Made by a program: the position numbers and the translations under genes. Source: Rostratula benghalensis (taxonomy: Eukaryota; Chordata; Aves; Charadriiformes; Rostratulidae). From it: DNA of 64,000 bases. Where the stretch lies: NCBI GenBank assembly GCA_013399305.1, contig VXAI01000137.1, forward strand, positions 1,785,812 to 1,849,811. Reading direction: 5' to 3'. Under the pieces are notes generated by a model that searched no databases, had not been told where the DNA came from, and worked only from the letters and a program-made list of their open reading frames with translations. Below, piece after piece: positions 12,181 to 24,464 of this stretch. Positions within the stretch are counted from its first letter, which is position 1. Every line of letters begins with the position of its first letter.

Positions 12181-12676
12181 TAGGGAGGTCTGTGTCTTTC
12201 TTCTCCCTCTCTGCTCTGCTCTCGTGAGACCACACCTGGAGTACTGTGTCCAGCTCTGGAGTCCTCAGCACAGGAGAGACATGGAGCTCTTGGAACAGGT
12301 TCAGAGGAAGACACAGAGATGCTCTGAGAGCTGGAGCCCCACTGCTGTGAGGACAGGCTGAGAGACTTGGGAGCGTTCAGCCTGGAGAAGAGAAGGCTCC
12401 AGGGAGACCTTGGGGACCACTCTAGTCCCTAAAGGGGCTCCAGGAGAGATGGGGAGGGACTCTTGATCAGGGAGGGGAGCCGTAAGATGAGGGAAAATTG
12501 TTTTAAACAGAAAGAGTGGAGATTTAGATTAGATATAAGGATGAAATTCATGACTTGTGAGGGTGGTGGGGCACTGGTCTGGTGGGAGGTGTCCCTGCCC
12601 ATGACAGAGGAGATGGAACTCAGTGATTTTTAAGGTCCCTTCCAACCCGAATCATTCTATGATTCCATGATTATGT
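12181..12676 (+). mobile_element. CR1 LINE fragment, internally deleted
   Basis: The ORF2 C-terminal remnant ([18 protein letters not shown]) leads to the 3' end with GGTCTGGTGGGAGGTGTCC and CTATGATTCCATGATT. The segment from GGGGCACTGG goes directly to TCTGGTGGGAGG, so about 90 bp of the usual 3' region (the GGTTGCCCAGAGAAGC to CAAGGCCAGG part) is missing. Confidence 0.88.
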
Positions 12677-13299
12677 GTCAGAGACTAGGAAAAAAAAAAA
12701 AAGGTTTTGGGGGATTTGTCCCTAGAATATTGGAAAATTATGTTTTAATAGTCTAACAGGTGTCTGCACATTTATTAGCCACTGTGCTTTGGAGCTTTTC
12801 TTACTACTTTTTCAAATAGGAACAGAAACTGGGCAACCAGCTGGATTGTTTTAAAAGGGATGGATAATTTTATAGTGTCTCTGACTTCACATGCAAAGAT
12901 CAAAGGCAGCAAATCCCTTTCTTCAGGCTGCCAGCTCTCCACTCTGGGGCTGGGAAGACATTTTTCCCTTATGCATTGTATTGGCCAGGTGTGTTTTCAT
13001 TGCTTTCCCTTTTCTCTGAAGCATCAAATAGAAGTGGATGTCAGAGATGGGCAATGAGAGTTGATGGACCATCGGTTTGTTCTGCTGTGACACATCCTAA
13101 GCCATATTGTGTCCCTGTGTACATTGGCGGAGCTCTGGTGAAGTCAGTAGGTAGCTTGAAAAAAAAAAAAAATACACATTAGTTATTGTCAGCAGCCCTT
13201 CAACCTGCTATCCATCATCTGCTGGCCACTTGATTGCCGGCATCGCAGGTGAGCTGGGGTTTGAAAGATTGGAAAGATATGGAAATTGAGCAGCTTTCC

Positions 13300-13916
13300 A
13301 GCCAGCAATGTGCCCTTGTGACCGAGAGGGTGAAAGAAATCCTAGGGTTTGTAGGTAAGAGTGTGGCCAGTAGGTCGAGGGTGGTCACTCTACCCCTCTG
13401 CTCTGCACTGGGGAGGCCACAACTGGGATCCCAGTTCAAGAGAGAACTGGGAATTACTGGAGAATGTCCAGCGTAGGGCAAGAAAGATGATGGAGGGATT
13501 GGAGCATCTCCCTGATGAGGAAAGGCTGAGAGAGCTGGGACTCTTTAGCCTGGAGAAGAGAAGGCTGAGGAGAGACCTTATTCATGCTCACAAGGATCTG
13601 AAGGGTGGGTTGAGGGAGGATGGAGCTGGACTCTTCTCAGTGGTTCCCAGTGACAGGACAAGGGACAACAGGCACAAGCTGGAACACGGGAAGTTCCATT
13701 CAAAGATGAGGAGGAACTTCTTTGGGGTGAAGGTGGCAGAGCCTTGGCAGAGGCTGCCCAGGGGAGGGTGTGGAGTCCCCTTCTCTGGAGACCTTCAGGC
13801 CCCACCTGGATGCAGTCCTGAGTGATGTGCTTTGGGCAATCCTGTTTTAGCAGGGAGTTGGACTGGATGGTCTCTGGAGGTCCCTTCCAACTCTGACAAT
13901 TCCATGATTTCATGAG
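13300..13916 (+). mobile_element. CR1 LINE fragment with ORF2 C-terminal remnant
   Basis: It shows CCAGCAATGTGCCCTTGTGA, a long open frame (13361-13825) with [20 protein letters not shown], the CCTTCTCTGGAGACCTTCAG block, and a tail AATTCCATGATTTCATGAG. It belongs to the 'GGATGGTCTCTGGAGGTCCC' flavour, shared with the copies at 36.3 and 37.6 kb. Confidence 0.92.
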
Positions 13917-14760
13917 TCTGGCTGTGATGTAATGTGAGGTGACGCCTCAGGTAACCCGTACTCATGGTCTGGGCACCAGCCTGAATGTGATTCTGGCCTT
14001 GGTCCTGTGTGGCTTTCCATCACACTTGGGTTAAGCAGAAATAAGTGTAGATGTAATTTAGGAAAAAAATGTCCTATGTAGAGCAAACCATTTCCCACCT
14101 TCTTTAGAAAGGGTTGAGAAAAAGTGATCCTAACGACCAGGAAAATCCCCAGAGGAGTGGGAGCTTTCCTGCCCTCATCCCTCTGTGTTTTCAACCACCT
14201 GCAGAAGCAGAGAAAACCCCCCTCTCTCTCTTGCTGGCTGTTACCAGCAGGTTTCCCTGAGGTTCCTACACCAGCTCCCTGGATCCCTGCCATTCCCAAG
14301 GTACAACGTGTGTTCATTCATGGAAACCCTGTGCTTTGAACAGGCGCTCCAAGCGCTTTCGTAAGAGTCTGGGAATTTATCTGGGCCTCTTGCCGTTGCA
14401 GGTGCAGTCTAAGAAAACACCAGCAAACAGCAAAGGGGATTTGGGATGATGCAATTATCTCCTTGTGTTTCTCCTCCCCCAGATTCCCCCTGTCTGGTCA
14501 CAGCTCTGCCAGATGTACATTAGCACCAGCACCGTGTTGGTTTCTCCTCCTCTGGTACCATGTGGGCATGGATCTGAGGACATTCCTTATCCATGGGATT
14601 TATATCTGCTTCCTTGAAGGAAATCTGTTGGGGCATTTGGATGATTAACCATCTCTTTTGTTACAAATAACCATGGAGTTTTAGATTACTCGGTGTCTGA
14701 TATTTTCCTAATAAAAAGTGCTAGATAGAATTATATGGGAGCAGGCACTAAAGAGTGCAA

Positions 14761-15161
14761 ACAGGCTGAAGGAGTTAGGGTTGTTCAGCCTGGAGAAGAG
14801 AAGGCTCCGTGGAGAACTTAGAGCCCCTTCCAGTTCCTAAAGGGGCTCCAGGAAAGCTGGGGAGGGATTCTTGTTCAGGGAGTGGAGCCATAGGACGAGG
14901 GAAGCAGTTTTAAACTGAAAGGGGGGAGATTTAGTTTAGATATTAGGAAGAAACTCTTTCCTGTGGGGGTGATGAGACACTGGTCCAGGTTGCCCAGAGA
15001 AGCTGTGGCTGCCCCATCCCTGGAGGGGTTCAAGGCCAGGCTGGATGGGGCTTTGAGCAACCTGGTCTGGTGGGAGGTGTCCCTGCCCACAGCAGTGGGG
15101 TTGGAACTGGATGATCTTTAAGGTCCCTTCCAACCCAAACCATTCCCATTATTCTATGATT
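14761..15161 (+). mobile_element. CR1 LINE 3' end
   Basis: It starts at ACAGGCTGAAGGAGTTAGGG and ends ATTATTCTATGAT, with GGTTGCCCAGAGAAGCTGTG and GGTCTGGTGGGAGGTGTCC. It is 5'-truncated and in sense orientation. Confidence 0.92.
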
Positions 15162-16111
15162 TTTGCTCATGAATTGCCCTAAATTGAACACTTACTGTTG
15201 ATGGCCACCCCAAGGATGTTTTCCAGGAGGAGGGGGAACATGCAAGCCAGGACATACGTATCACAGCTTTGCCCACCCCATCACAACTCCCCGCTGGTGA
15301 GGCCAGGCTGGTGTGAACTTGCTGTCTCAGTGATCCTGAGTTACACTTTGATTGCAAGGGATATTGCACCCAGGCTGTGATTTGGCCATGTTTCCCTGAC
15401 AGATTAAATTCAGAAGAACCCAACCAACCCTCCCATCCCTCTTGAGTGATGTGAGTGAGACGCAAGGACTACAAAAGTAGAAGTAGTTTTGCTCTCAACT
15501 TTGCTGGATGTTGGACTATATATCTTCAAGACAAATTACTTATTTACAGGTTTTTTGCAGACTCTTAATAGCTGATTTGAGTGCACAGAATTTCTCCTTC
15601 TTCGGTGGAGAGGTGATGGTTGAGCCTGTTGCCTACAGCCCTACCAGGTGGCTGAGCAGAAAAGAAAAACATTACAATAGTATGAAATGCTTGAATATAG
15701 GCACAACTTTGGCCTCGTAGTTATCATTTCATGTCTCCTGGTCACTCCTTCTGCCACTTCTAACTGTTATTATGTCTTTATGATAAGCAGTTCTTCTTTG
15801 AGAGTATGGAAATGCTGCTCAACTGGCTTGTATGAAGTTGGAGAAGTTGAAACCCTTGGCATTTTCCTGGGATGGCGTAGGTCAGATTAGTTAATGAAAG
15901 GTCCTTTCTATTCACCTCTCAGGGTGGGATAAGGGCAAGAGGAGGATGCATTTAATGCCGGCATAAGTACCCATTTCTTAGAATTGCAGTTGTTTTTTAC
16001 TAGCTTGGACAACTGGAAGGAAAATAAGGCCGTGACACTTTGCGTATACGCACCGATATCTTGACGTTGGGGGTTGTTGCATTGTAATGTTTCTCTCTTC
16101 TGTCTCGGCAG

Positions 16112-16290
16112 AGTTCATTGCTTCCACTACCTGATCCCGCTGGCTAAGCAAGGGAACTACGCCATCGTCGCCAACGTGGAGAGCATGGACTATGACCCTC
16201 TCGTTGTCCGGCTCAACAAGGACATTAGTGCCATCGAGGAAGCCATGAGCGCCAGCCTCCAGCAGCATAAGTTCCAGTACATTTTCGAAG
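16112..16290 (+). CDS. EXOC4: EXOC4 (SEC8) coding exon, probably exon 16 of 18
   Basis: A 179-bp exon between AG (16110-16111) and GT (16291-16292, donor GAAG|GTCAGG). The first base completes the Arg codon AG|A begun in the preceding exon, then the frame reads [19 protein letters not shown] and [20 protein letters not shown] through FQYIFE. This block is very strongly conserved in vertebrate EXOC4 and identified the gene. The exon ends with G, the first base of a Gly codon finished by the next exon. No stop or frameshift is seen. A full-sense CR1 begins only about 157 bp downstream of the donor. Confidence 0.96.
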
Positions 16291-18419
16291 GTCAGGCATT
16301 TAACATGAGGGTTAGGTTCTTACAAAATGGTTTTTCATTCTCATCCCGGAGCTCAACAGTACTCCCTTTGGGGGTCAGGCAGACTGTGGCACTGTTGCCA
16401 CCTTCAGCTGACCAATAAGTAGAACCCATGCAAACCATGCCTACCATATCCTGGGCTGCATCAAAAGGGGTATGGCCAACAGGTTGAGGGAGGTGATTCC
16501 ATCCCTCTGCTCCACTTTGGGGAGACACCACCTGCAGTCCTGTGTCCAGCTCTGGAGTCCTCAGCAAAGGAAGGACATGCACCTGTTGGAACAGGTCCAA
16601 TGGAGAGCCATGAAGATGGTGAGAGGGATGGAGCGCATCTCCTGTGAAGATGGGCTGACACAGTTGTGGTTGTTCAGACTGGAGAAGGCTCTGGGGAGAC
16701 CTTATAGCAGCCTTTCAGTACCTAAAGGGGCTCCAAGAAAGATGGAAATGGGCTTTGTCAGGGAGTGGAGCAATAGGGCAAGGGGCAATGGTTTTAAATT
16801 GAAAGAGGGGAGATTTAGATAAGATTTCAGGAAGAAATTCTTTGCTGTGAGGTTGGTGAGACACTGGAACAGGTTGCCCAAAGAAGTTATGGCTGCCCCA
16901 TCCCTGGAAGGGTTCAAGGCCAGGCTGGATGGGGCTTTGAGCAACCTGGTCTGGTGGGAGGTGTCCCTGCCCAGGGCAGGGGGTTGGAAACTGATGATCC
17001 TTGAGGTCCCTTCCAACTTAAACCATTATTTGAAACACAGGGCACTTGAAAACCCTGTTGTCTCCATACCATTTCTGTCTAAGTAGGAGGAGGGGGTCCA
17101 TGCTGAGCAGGAAAGATGATGATTGTACGTGCAGGACAATTCTTCCTCGGTAAGCCGTAGGGCATGTGTATATATTATGAACACAGCTCTATTACAGCGC
17201 AGCTCCTATCTGAAGTGTAGCCATTCCATTTCTAAAATTAAATTTAGAGAACATTAGCTCTTCTGATGTCTCATCTGTCGTGATTACCTTGGCGAATATA
17301 AATCATGCCTTGGTTCATCTCCCCTGTGTTTATTTGTGGCGCTGACGCACAGATCTCTTGCCTGCGTGCCTGGGTACATGTCCTCTTATGTGGTGGTTGT
17401 TCAAAGTCAAGAGAAAGTGGGGACTGGAGGTGGACCCATCACCCAATATCCTATGTCAGCAGGGATGAAGGCTCTACAAGCCTGGCTGGCTTATTCTGAC
17501 CACCACTACTTCTCTGGTCCTGGAGAAGGTTTTTCTGTGTCTTGTGTACCTTTCCCCCCACCCCATACCCATGGAGCATTTTTTAATCAAACGTTTTCTG
17601 AGCTGGTGTGCATCGTGGTAAACTGAGTGATGACCAGCACATTGTGAAGCTCCTCTTACAGCTCAGGTCTGCTGGGCTCCAGATGGAGCCATGGGGACCA
17701 CTTGTGACTCGCTAAGCCATGAGGTTGAGATTCGTACACATGGTCTTGTTATCTCTTAAACAAAGTTTTGGGGGGTTTTTTTGCTATTTGTAATGCAACA
17801 TGAACGGATACATCATTTTGGGGGTGGCTGCGTCCTTCAGCAGCAGGGGAAAGATGGAGACACCATTCAGACACAAGAAACCATTTGAGACTGATCAGGG
17901 AGAGGTTGCACATCGAGTGCATTGAAATGCAGATCATTCCTGCCTTTGCGGGCTGTGATTTTGCCAGGGAAAAATACCACGCTTGGTAGCAGATTAAAAT
18001 ACTGTCTACTGTAGTAAAATATTACAAAAAATTTTGTAGGAGCAGTAGTGGTCCATTGCTCTGCCCAGACAGAGAGAGGAACTGACAAGGGACATCATGG
18101 CAAGGCTGATTTTAAATCTGGAAGCGCCCTGGAAATATCAATGGCTACGATAATGCAACTTTGAGTTTTCCTAGTGTTTGGGGGGAGGAGAGGGTTTGCT
18201 CTTTTACTACAGAAAGAAACCTTGAGGGAAGTCCTCCTAAAATGCACAGGGAAGATATTGAGGGCTGTTTCCACGGATAGTCCAGTGTGTCTCCTGTTCC
18301 AGTTCACGTGTGCCGCTTAACAGTGCTCATTCATGGGTTTGATGATGAGTTATTGTCACTACATGTCTTCCTCCAGTGATTTTATTGTTTATTTCCCCCC
18401 ACCACCACCCCCCTTGCAG
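16291..18419 (+). other. EXOC4: EXOC4 intron, 2129 bp
   Basis: Runs from a GTCAGG donor to a TTGCAG acceptor preceded by an unusually C-rich tract (about 18393-18413). One sense CR1 (16448-17030) fills more than a quarter of it. The remaining 17031-18390 looks like ordinary unique intron, with no recognisable element. Confidence 0.85.
16448..17030 (+). mobile_element. CR1 LINE fragment close to a splice donor
   Basis: It starts at TCCTGGGCTGCATCAAAAGG and carries an ORF2 remnant ([18 protein letters not shown]) and a 3' end with GGTCTGGTGGGAGGTGTCC and TTCCAACTTAAACCATT. The terminal ATTCTATG repeat is lost. It lies about 157 bp beyond the 16290 donor, in sense orientation. Confidence 0.92.
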
Positions 18420-18579
18420 GTTTGGGCCACCTGATTTCCTGCATTCTTATCAACGGCGCCCACTATTTCAAGCGCATCAGTGAATCTGGCATCAAGAAAA
18501 TGTGCAGGAACATCTTCATCCTGCAGCAAAACCTGACAAACATCACTATGTCTCGCGAGGCTGACCTGGACTTTGCAAG
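18420..18579 (+). CDS. EXOC4: EXOC4 (SEC8) coding exon, probably exon 17 of 18
   Basis: A 160-bp exon between AG (18418-18419) and GT (18580-18581, donor CAAG|GTGAGC, near consensus). The first two bases finish the Gly codon from the preceding exon. The peptide reads [20 protein letters not shown], then a segment including [18 protein letters not shown], and ends [10 protein letters not shown], with the Arg codon AG|G split across the intron. This is a conserved helical part of the EXOC4 C-terminal region. Reading straight through the donor gives an in-frame TGA immediately after the Arg (18581-18583), so an intron-retaining transcript would stop there. Confidence 0.96.
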
Positions 18580-18755
18580 GTGAGCAAGGTGTCGTGTGTG
18601 TGTCACTGTTCTGATTGATGGCCACCTGTATATAGGTGTATATAGGTAGCTCCTTCCCAAAGTCTCACCACTCGGTGCAGGCAGCTGGATGGACGTGGAG
18701 TTAAAGCCATAGAAGTGTTAATCATAATACTCACTTTCCCCCCTTGATGAGCAAC

Positions 18756-19513
18756 TGTCCTGGTTTGAGGTCAAATGAACCAGTTTTCTGGTTTACATTT
18801 TTACTTTTTTAGCTGGGCCTCTTCTAACTCACTACACTCTGGAATTAACAGCAGCTTGTTCAGAAACTGTTCACTCTCACAGTGATCAGACCTGAGCACA
18901 CCCAGGGATGGTGCAGAGAGGCCCTGGCTTATCCTTATTGCTGGAACAGCCAAGGGCAGGGAATTTCGGTATTTGCCCCGTGGGAGGGTGGGAAGTGGAA
19001 AAGCGTCGAGGGGTCACCCCTGTGGGGAGGAGGGGACAGGACAGGGGACCCCAAATTGACCCACAGGGGTGTTCCATCCCATCCACATCACGCTCAGTAG
19101 AAAAGCTGAGGGATCAAAGGGTCAACTCTTTTTTTTGATGGCCAATGTCTGAGGAGGACCCTGTCTGTTCGTCTGCCTTTGACCCTGATCTGAGCATTCC
19201 TGACTCCACAGCTGGAATCCAGCTCCTGTTGGTCACTGAGTCCAGTGTGGGACTTTTCTCAATGCCTGCTGGTGACGTGATTGTCACCCTGGGAGCTTGA
19301 TGCAGTTTTGTATATATGGTATCTATTTCATTACTTTCTTCCTGTTTTTTTCTGGGTTTTGATTTAATTCTAATATTAATGCTTCATTAAAGTAGTTTAG
19401 TTCATTCTAAACTCATAAATCTCCTTATCCTCTTCCTCTCCTTTCTTTTTGGGGGGATTGAGGAAGGGCCATCTGTCAGTCTGGTTTTGGTAATTTTGGC
19501 TGAAACCACGACA
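18756..19513 (+). mobile_element. Probable solo LTR of an endogenous retrovirus (ERVL-like)
   Basis: The 758-bp segment begins TGTCCTGGTTTGAGG and ends AAACCACGACA, matching the TG...CA ends and the typical terminal words of avian ERVL-type LTRs. It is flanked by GCAAC (18751-18755) and ACAAC (19514-19518), a 5-bp target-site duplication with one mismatch. Inside are a TATATAT box (19311-19317) and an ATTAAA (19386-19391) in the order expected for + orientation. No internal retroviral genes adjoin it, so it is a solo LTR left by recombination. The class assignment comes from remembered patterns. Confidence 0.6.
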
Positions 19514-20740
19514 ACAACGTGGATCGCTTGAGCTCAGTGTGAGGTCAAAGTGGAGGTCCCACCAAAGTGTCTGTGCTTGGGGTTTCCTGTCTCTGTGCTT
19601 CTCCTAAGACCAAAACCCAGGCAAGAAGAAGCTTCTAGGTATAGGTCTTGGGTGGAGCTTAAACTGGATGAATCCGGGGCTTGGATTTGTGCCCAGATAA
19701 GTAATACTTTGGTTTGTTGAAGGTTTAAACTTTTAGCAACTCACAGGAACAGCATGTGCGAACCTCAGGGATGCCAGATGCTGCCTCCCTTCAAGTTCTT
19801 TTGCACTTAAAATGGTAGTAATAGCAATATAAAAATGAAACTGGACAGGAGAGATCCCCTGGGAGTTTCTCACCCATCTTGCTGCCATATTTACTAAAGG
19901 GGGGGGTTATTTGAGGAATAAGCAAACACTGAACAGTGTGGATGTTGCCCCTGGACCTAAGAGGCTGACCACCAGTAGCTGCATTGGCTGATGCTCTGCG
20001 GCAGCACCTGGTTCAGCAACCAGGAGTTGAGCCCCAACTCAGGAGCAGCCAAAGGAAGAGCCTGGAATTTGCAAATTACAGCAATGTAGATCAAATGACT
20101 GAGTTTTGTGTTACACTGGGCTACAACCCACCACAGACACTGGAAGTGGTGTCATCTTTTGGCCATTGCTCTTGGAGATGGAGCTACGAGGAGAGAAGCA
20201 CGATTCCCACAGATGAGGGAGGGTAGGTGTGACTGAGTGCCTCATTTTCTTGGGCTCTCATATGGGGAATGATCTCATTATTGAATTAGTTTCTTCCTAA
20301 TAACATTGGCATGGGGAAGTTATGAATGCTGAGGCCTGGAGGAGGGGGAGAGAGAAAGATCCATTACTAACTCTCTGAGGAACAGAGTTCCCAAATTCAA
20401 TCTTTCCTTTTTTAAGTGATTTTTTTTTTCCCTGATCAGTTGAATTGCTAAATAAATTAGCCCAGTTTTTTGGCAGGCAGAACAGAGCTTGAGCAACTGG
20501 CATCCAAATAATGAAATGCTGACCGAGCGCTGCTGGAGGCTTACATGGCAGGGCTGGCCAATTTCTGGAGAGATCCTTGTGGGAAGGGTTGAAGAGCCAT
20601 GGAGCTCTGAGTCGGGGTCTGCACCATCTGATGGGGAGTTTGGAGGGAAGGGTGAGGAGGTAATGAGGTAACGTGTTCCCCACTCCCGATCTTGCTGGAT
20701 GGTCAATAGGCCAGACCAACGATTTTCACAGCATCAAACA

Positions 20741-21166
20741 TGATGATCAGAAGGATGGAGCCCCTCTGCTGTGAGGACAGGCTGAGAGAGTCGGGGGGTG
20801 TTCAGCCTGGAGAAGAGAAGGCTCCAGGGAAACCTTCGAGCCCTTTCCAGTCCCTAAAGGGGGCCTAGAGGAGACATAGGGAGAGACTCTTCTCTTGATC
20901 AGGGAGTGGAGCCATAGGATGAGGGCAATGGTTTTAAAAAGCAAGAGGGAAGATTTAGGTGAGATGTAGGGAAGAACTTCTTTGCTGTGAGGGTGGTGAG
21001 AGCCTGGCCCAGGTTGCCCAGAGAAGCTGTGGCTGCCCCATCCCTGGAGGGGTTCAAGGCCAGGTTGGATGGGGCTTGGATCAACCTGGTCCCTGCCCAG
21101 GCCAGGGGGTTGAAACTCAATGATCTTTAAGGTCCCTTCTAACACAAACCATTCTATGATTCTATG
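20741..21166 (+). mobile_element. CR1 LINE 3' end
   Basis: It starts TGATGATCAGAAGGATGGAG and contains GAGGACAGGCTGAGAGAG, CTGGCCCAGGTTGCCCAGAG and a tail CTATGATTCTATGA. About 15 bp is missing around 21085 (GGTCTGGTGGGAGGTG is reduced to GGTCCCTGCCC). Confidence 0.92.
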
Positions 21167-24134
21167 AAATATGTACCAGCCCTCTTCATTAATGAGTTTA
21201 CGTGACAAATAGATCTTCTCCTGTGCCACTGGAGTTGCTGGGCACCATTGTGAAGAGCTGTGGGGCTCAGAATAGACACCTGAGCACGCACCACTTTGTG
21301 GTACCTGTGGTGCAGATCTCTTCCCATAATATAAATTCAACAACATCTCTTATCACCTTTCATGACCGCGTTACTTCCCTCTTTCTTTTGGGGCAGATTT
21401 CTGTGATCTGGAGAGTATGTTTCATTCTTTTGTTCTTCAGATGACTCCTGAATTCTTATTCTCCGGATTCTCCTTTTACATAAACAAGGCATCTCATGCA
21501 TCCAAACCCTGCCCTGCTCACCTGAATTTACAATTACCCCAGCAAGTTCTCGTGCTACCCCAGGGACTCCAGTTACCGAGGTCTATTCAAACTATAAAAT
21601 AAACATAACACTTCACCCTTAGAAAGCATAAAATAACATGAATGGAGGATAAAAGTGATTTGTACTTCTGTGATATAGCTCATATAGGAATCTGTAAGTG
21701 CTTTGCGCCGTAGCTAACTATCAGTTGTGGCTTTTCAAAGATGAGAAACGGAGACCAAGCGGTTTTTTCATGTGCAGGAGCAGTGGCAAAGCTGACGGAG
21801 AAGTACTCCCTCGCCTCCTCTGCCTTCCCCCCAGCACCTCTGGGTAACTGGGGTAAATTCCCTCCCTGCTTTGCTTCACCCAGGGAACTGGGTGATCCTT
21901 ACTGAACGGGTGAGAATTGAGTCTAACCCAGCGTGGGACTCACTGCCCCATTTCTGGTCTTTGTTCACATTTGCCCTTGTGTGAAATAATTCAATGTTTA
22001 CTGTGATTTCTTGAAGTCATGGGCTCCTTTGATCAGCGAAAGACATAATAGCTTTATTAAGTATTGTTTTCACACACAGAAAAATAGATTTTCTCAGGCT
22101 GTTATGGAGCTCTTTGACCTCCAGGTGGGATCTGAGCCTCATCTGAAGCCAAGTGGTTCCTGCTACCCCTGGACTGCCCATCTTACTCCCTTGCCCTCGA
22201 TATTTCTTCAGCTGCATGAGTGAGTGTGACACTCAGAGATTAAGAACAAATCAGCCACCATTAACAATCAACACATTGCTCTTCATACATTAAGTTTTAA
22301 TTCTGGAATGGGTCCTATGTGGTCCTTTTCTGACGGTGAATTCATTTGAAGTCTGATGTTCTCCAGTTTATAGGAAAGATCTGACCATTTGAGAAAGGGC
22401 CAAAAGACTTTTAAGATTTTCCCGAGTGCTATGCTTTTGATTTTGGTTTGGTTTGGTTTTACAACTTTTATATATTCTTCAAGGCTTTCTGTGGCCCCAA
22501 GGAGCACTGAGCATCTCCATTTTTCTCTTAGGTGTTGCCTTAAGCAGTAGAAACCCCAACCAGGGAAGCCAGAGGGGGAAGATCTTTTTCCTCTGAAGCC
22601 AAAATCACACAGAGGACTCACAGCAAAATCTCAACCCACGTAACACTTGCTGGTTCTAGTGGGATTCTTGCTGTTTAAGCCACATTTTTCAAAAGATCTG
22701 TAACTTGCAGGTGACAACAGCGGGTTTTGGTGCTTCAGTAGTAGTACCAGGGCAAGGTGAACATTTGTTTTGAGTGACTTTTGCTTTATGATTCTCAGTT
22801 CAAGGTGGAGCAAGGTGGGGAGACTCTGCAGAACACCACGAAGCAGAGCTGGAGCATGTTTCCATAAAAAAAAAACCCCAAAACATAAATTACAAAATTC
22901 TTTGAGCTCTAGCAAGGAGTTTCTCCATCAGGAGAAAGGGTGAAATAGGCTAGTTCTGACTGCTGAGGTGTCACAAAAGGATTTGTACCATTTGCTGAAT
23001 TTCCTGCAAATATTAATAGGTTTTCTGCTTATATGTGTGTTCAGTATCTAGGCCAGCAGAAATGCAGTCAGTCATTAGGGCATCCACTACTGTAATAAAG
23101 AAAAAGCAGGTTTTTCTTCTCGTGTATAGTACATAGGCATATTCTGCAAAGTCTGGGACTGAGGGTGAGTTCTGAATAGCTCCAAATTTTGGAAGTTTCA
23201 GACCCAGAATGAGATCTATAGCATCAGAGGGATAAAATCCAGCTTCAGATTTAAATTCCAGTTCAGGTCTTTTCCCTCATGCCTTCTTTCTTCCTCCCTC
23301 TCTGTCCTCACCGAAAATGACACTTGCATGTTTATGGAGAGATTTCATCAGAGGTAGTCAAAAAGAGCTAGGGTTCTGCTTCAGACTTATCCTTAAATAA
23401 AATACTATTCCACTTTCAGATGTTCGTTTTTTATTGAAAAAAAAAACCCCACAACTTTCTCAGACGTGCAGCAGTGATAAAATTGCCCTGGTCTTGAAGG
23501 TTAATTGAGGCAGTCACGAGGGGAAGGGAGAGACCAGTGATGAAATGTGAACGTTTCATACAACACAATGTCATTTTGATCTCCGAGATAAAGGTTTTTG
23601 AGTGGTGCTACTCATTGTTATGGGACCTGAAAGTGTCCTTCATCCTTTAAAATGGTTTGTAGCCTGGAAAACTAGAGGTGTCTGTTCACCTAAGAGTTAG
23701 ATGGGAGGTTTCTCTGCTGCTACCACCCAAGTCAGCGGTCACAATGGCCATCCATCCTTCAGGGACCAGGAATCTTTTCCTACTGCTCAAGGTCTTACCA
23801 GGGTGCTTGGCTCTGAGGACATCTTTCTAGTAGATGTGGCACATACATTGTCACTGCCAGCAGAACCCAGCCACCCCGGAGAAGTCCCCAGTGAGAAGGT
23901 GTAGGGAGAAGCCATCAGTGTGTCAGGGAGTTGTTCACAGTGTGGCCATGAATAAGCCCTTGAAATGTAGTTCAGGCGCCTGTGATCAAATCTGTGCTTG
24001 AATTTTTACCATTCAGGAAGGAGAATGGCTTTTGCTTCTGCTCCTCAGCAAAATACAGCTGCTTCTCTGACCTTGTTCCTCTGCAACCGTGCTCTTCTGG
24101 TGACACCCGTGATGCTACGATGTTTGTGTACTTG

Positions 24135-24230
24135 GAATCACAGAACCAGAAAATCACCGAATCACCGAATCATCTGTGTTGGAAGGGAACTTTAAGATCA
24201 TTGAGCCCAATCATTAAGCTTCCACTGCCT
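24135..24230 (-). mobile_element. CR1-like 3' end, diverged
   Basis: GGAATCACAGAACC, two short ATCACCGAATC units and TTGGAAGGGAACTTTAAGATC read as a CR1 tail on the - strand; the sequence beyond CATTAAGCTTCCACTGCC is not the usual CR1 text. This is a diverged or different family. Confidence 0.6.
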
Positions 24231-24464
24231 AATAATATACAATAAAAGGCTTATATTCTTAGGGCAAATATCTTCCCTCCACCCATACAGCCACTTGCAG
24301 ACAGGCAGGAAAGAAAGGCACCTGTCCTCATACTGGTTTCCAAGCAGGTGAGCACTGCCAAGGCATGTATAGGAATCAGTTACAATTAACACCAGTTACC
24401 CTAAATGGGTTCTGGAAACACACTCTTTATCCAAAACCCATCTTCATTTAGATGGGGAGGGGAC

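Larger units (their letters stand above)
11995..16111 (+). other. EXOC4: EXOC4 intron, 4117 bp
   Basis: Runs from a GTAAAA donor to a TCGGCAG acceptor with a pyrimidine-rich tract (16090-16106). It contains three CR1 copies, all in gene-sense orientation (12181, 13300, 14761). Unique stretches such as 12677-13299, 13917-14760 and 15162-16111 hold no exon or RNA gene that I recognise. There is a 12-13 base A run near 12690 and another near 13159. Confidence 0.85.
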
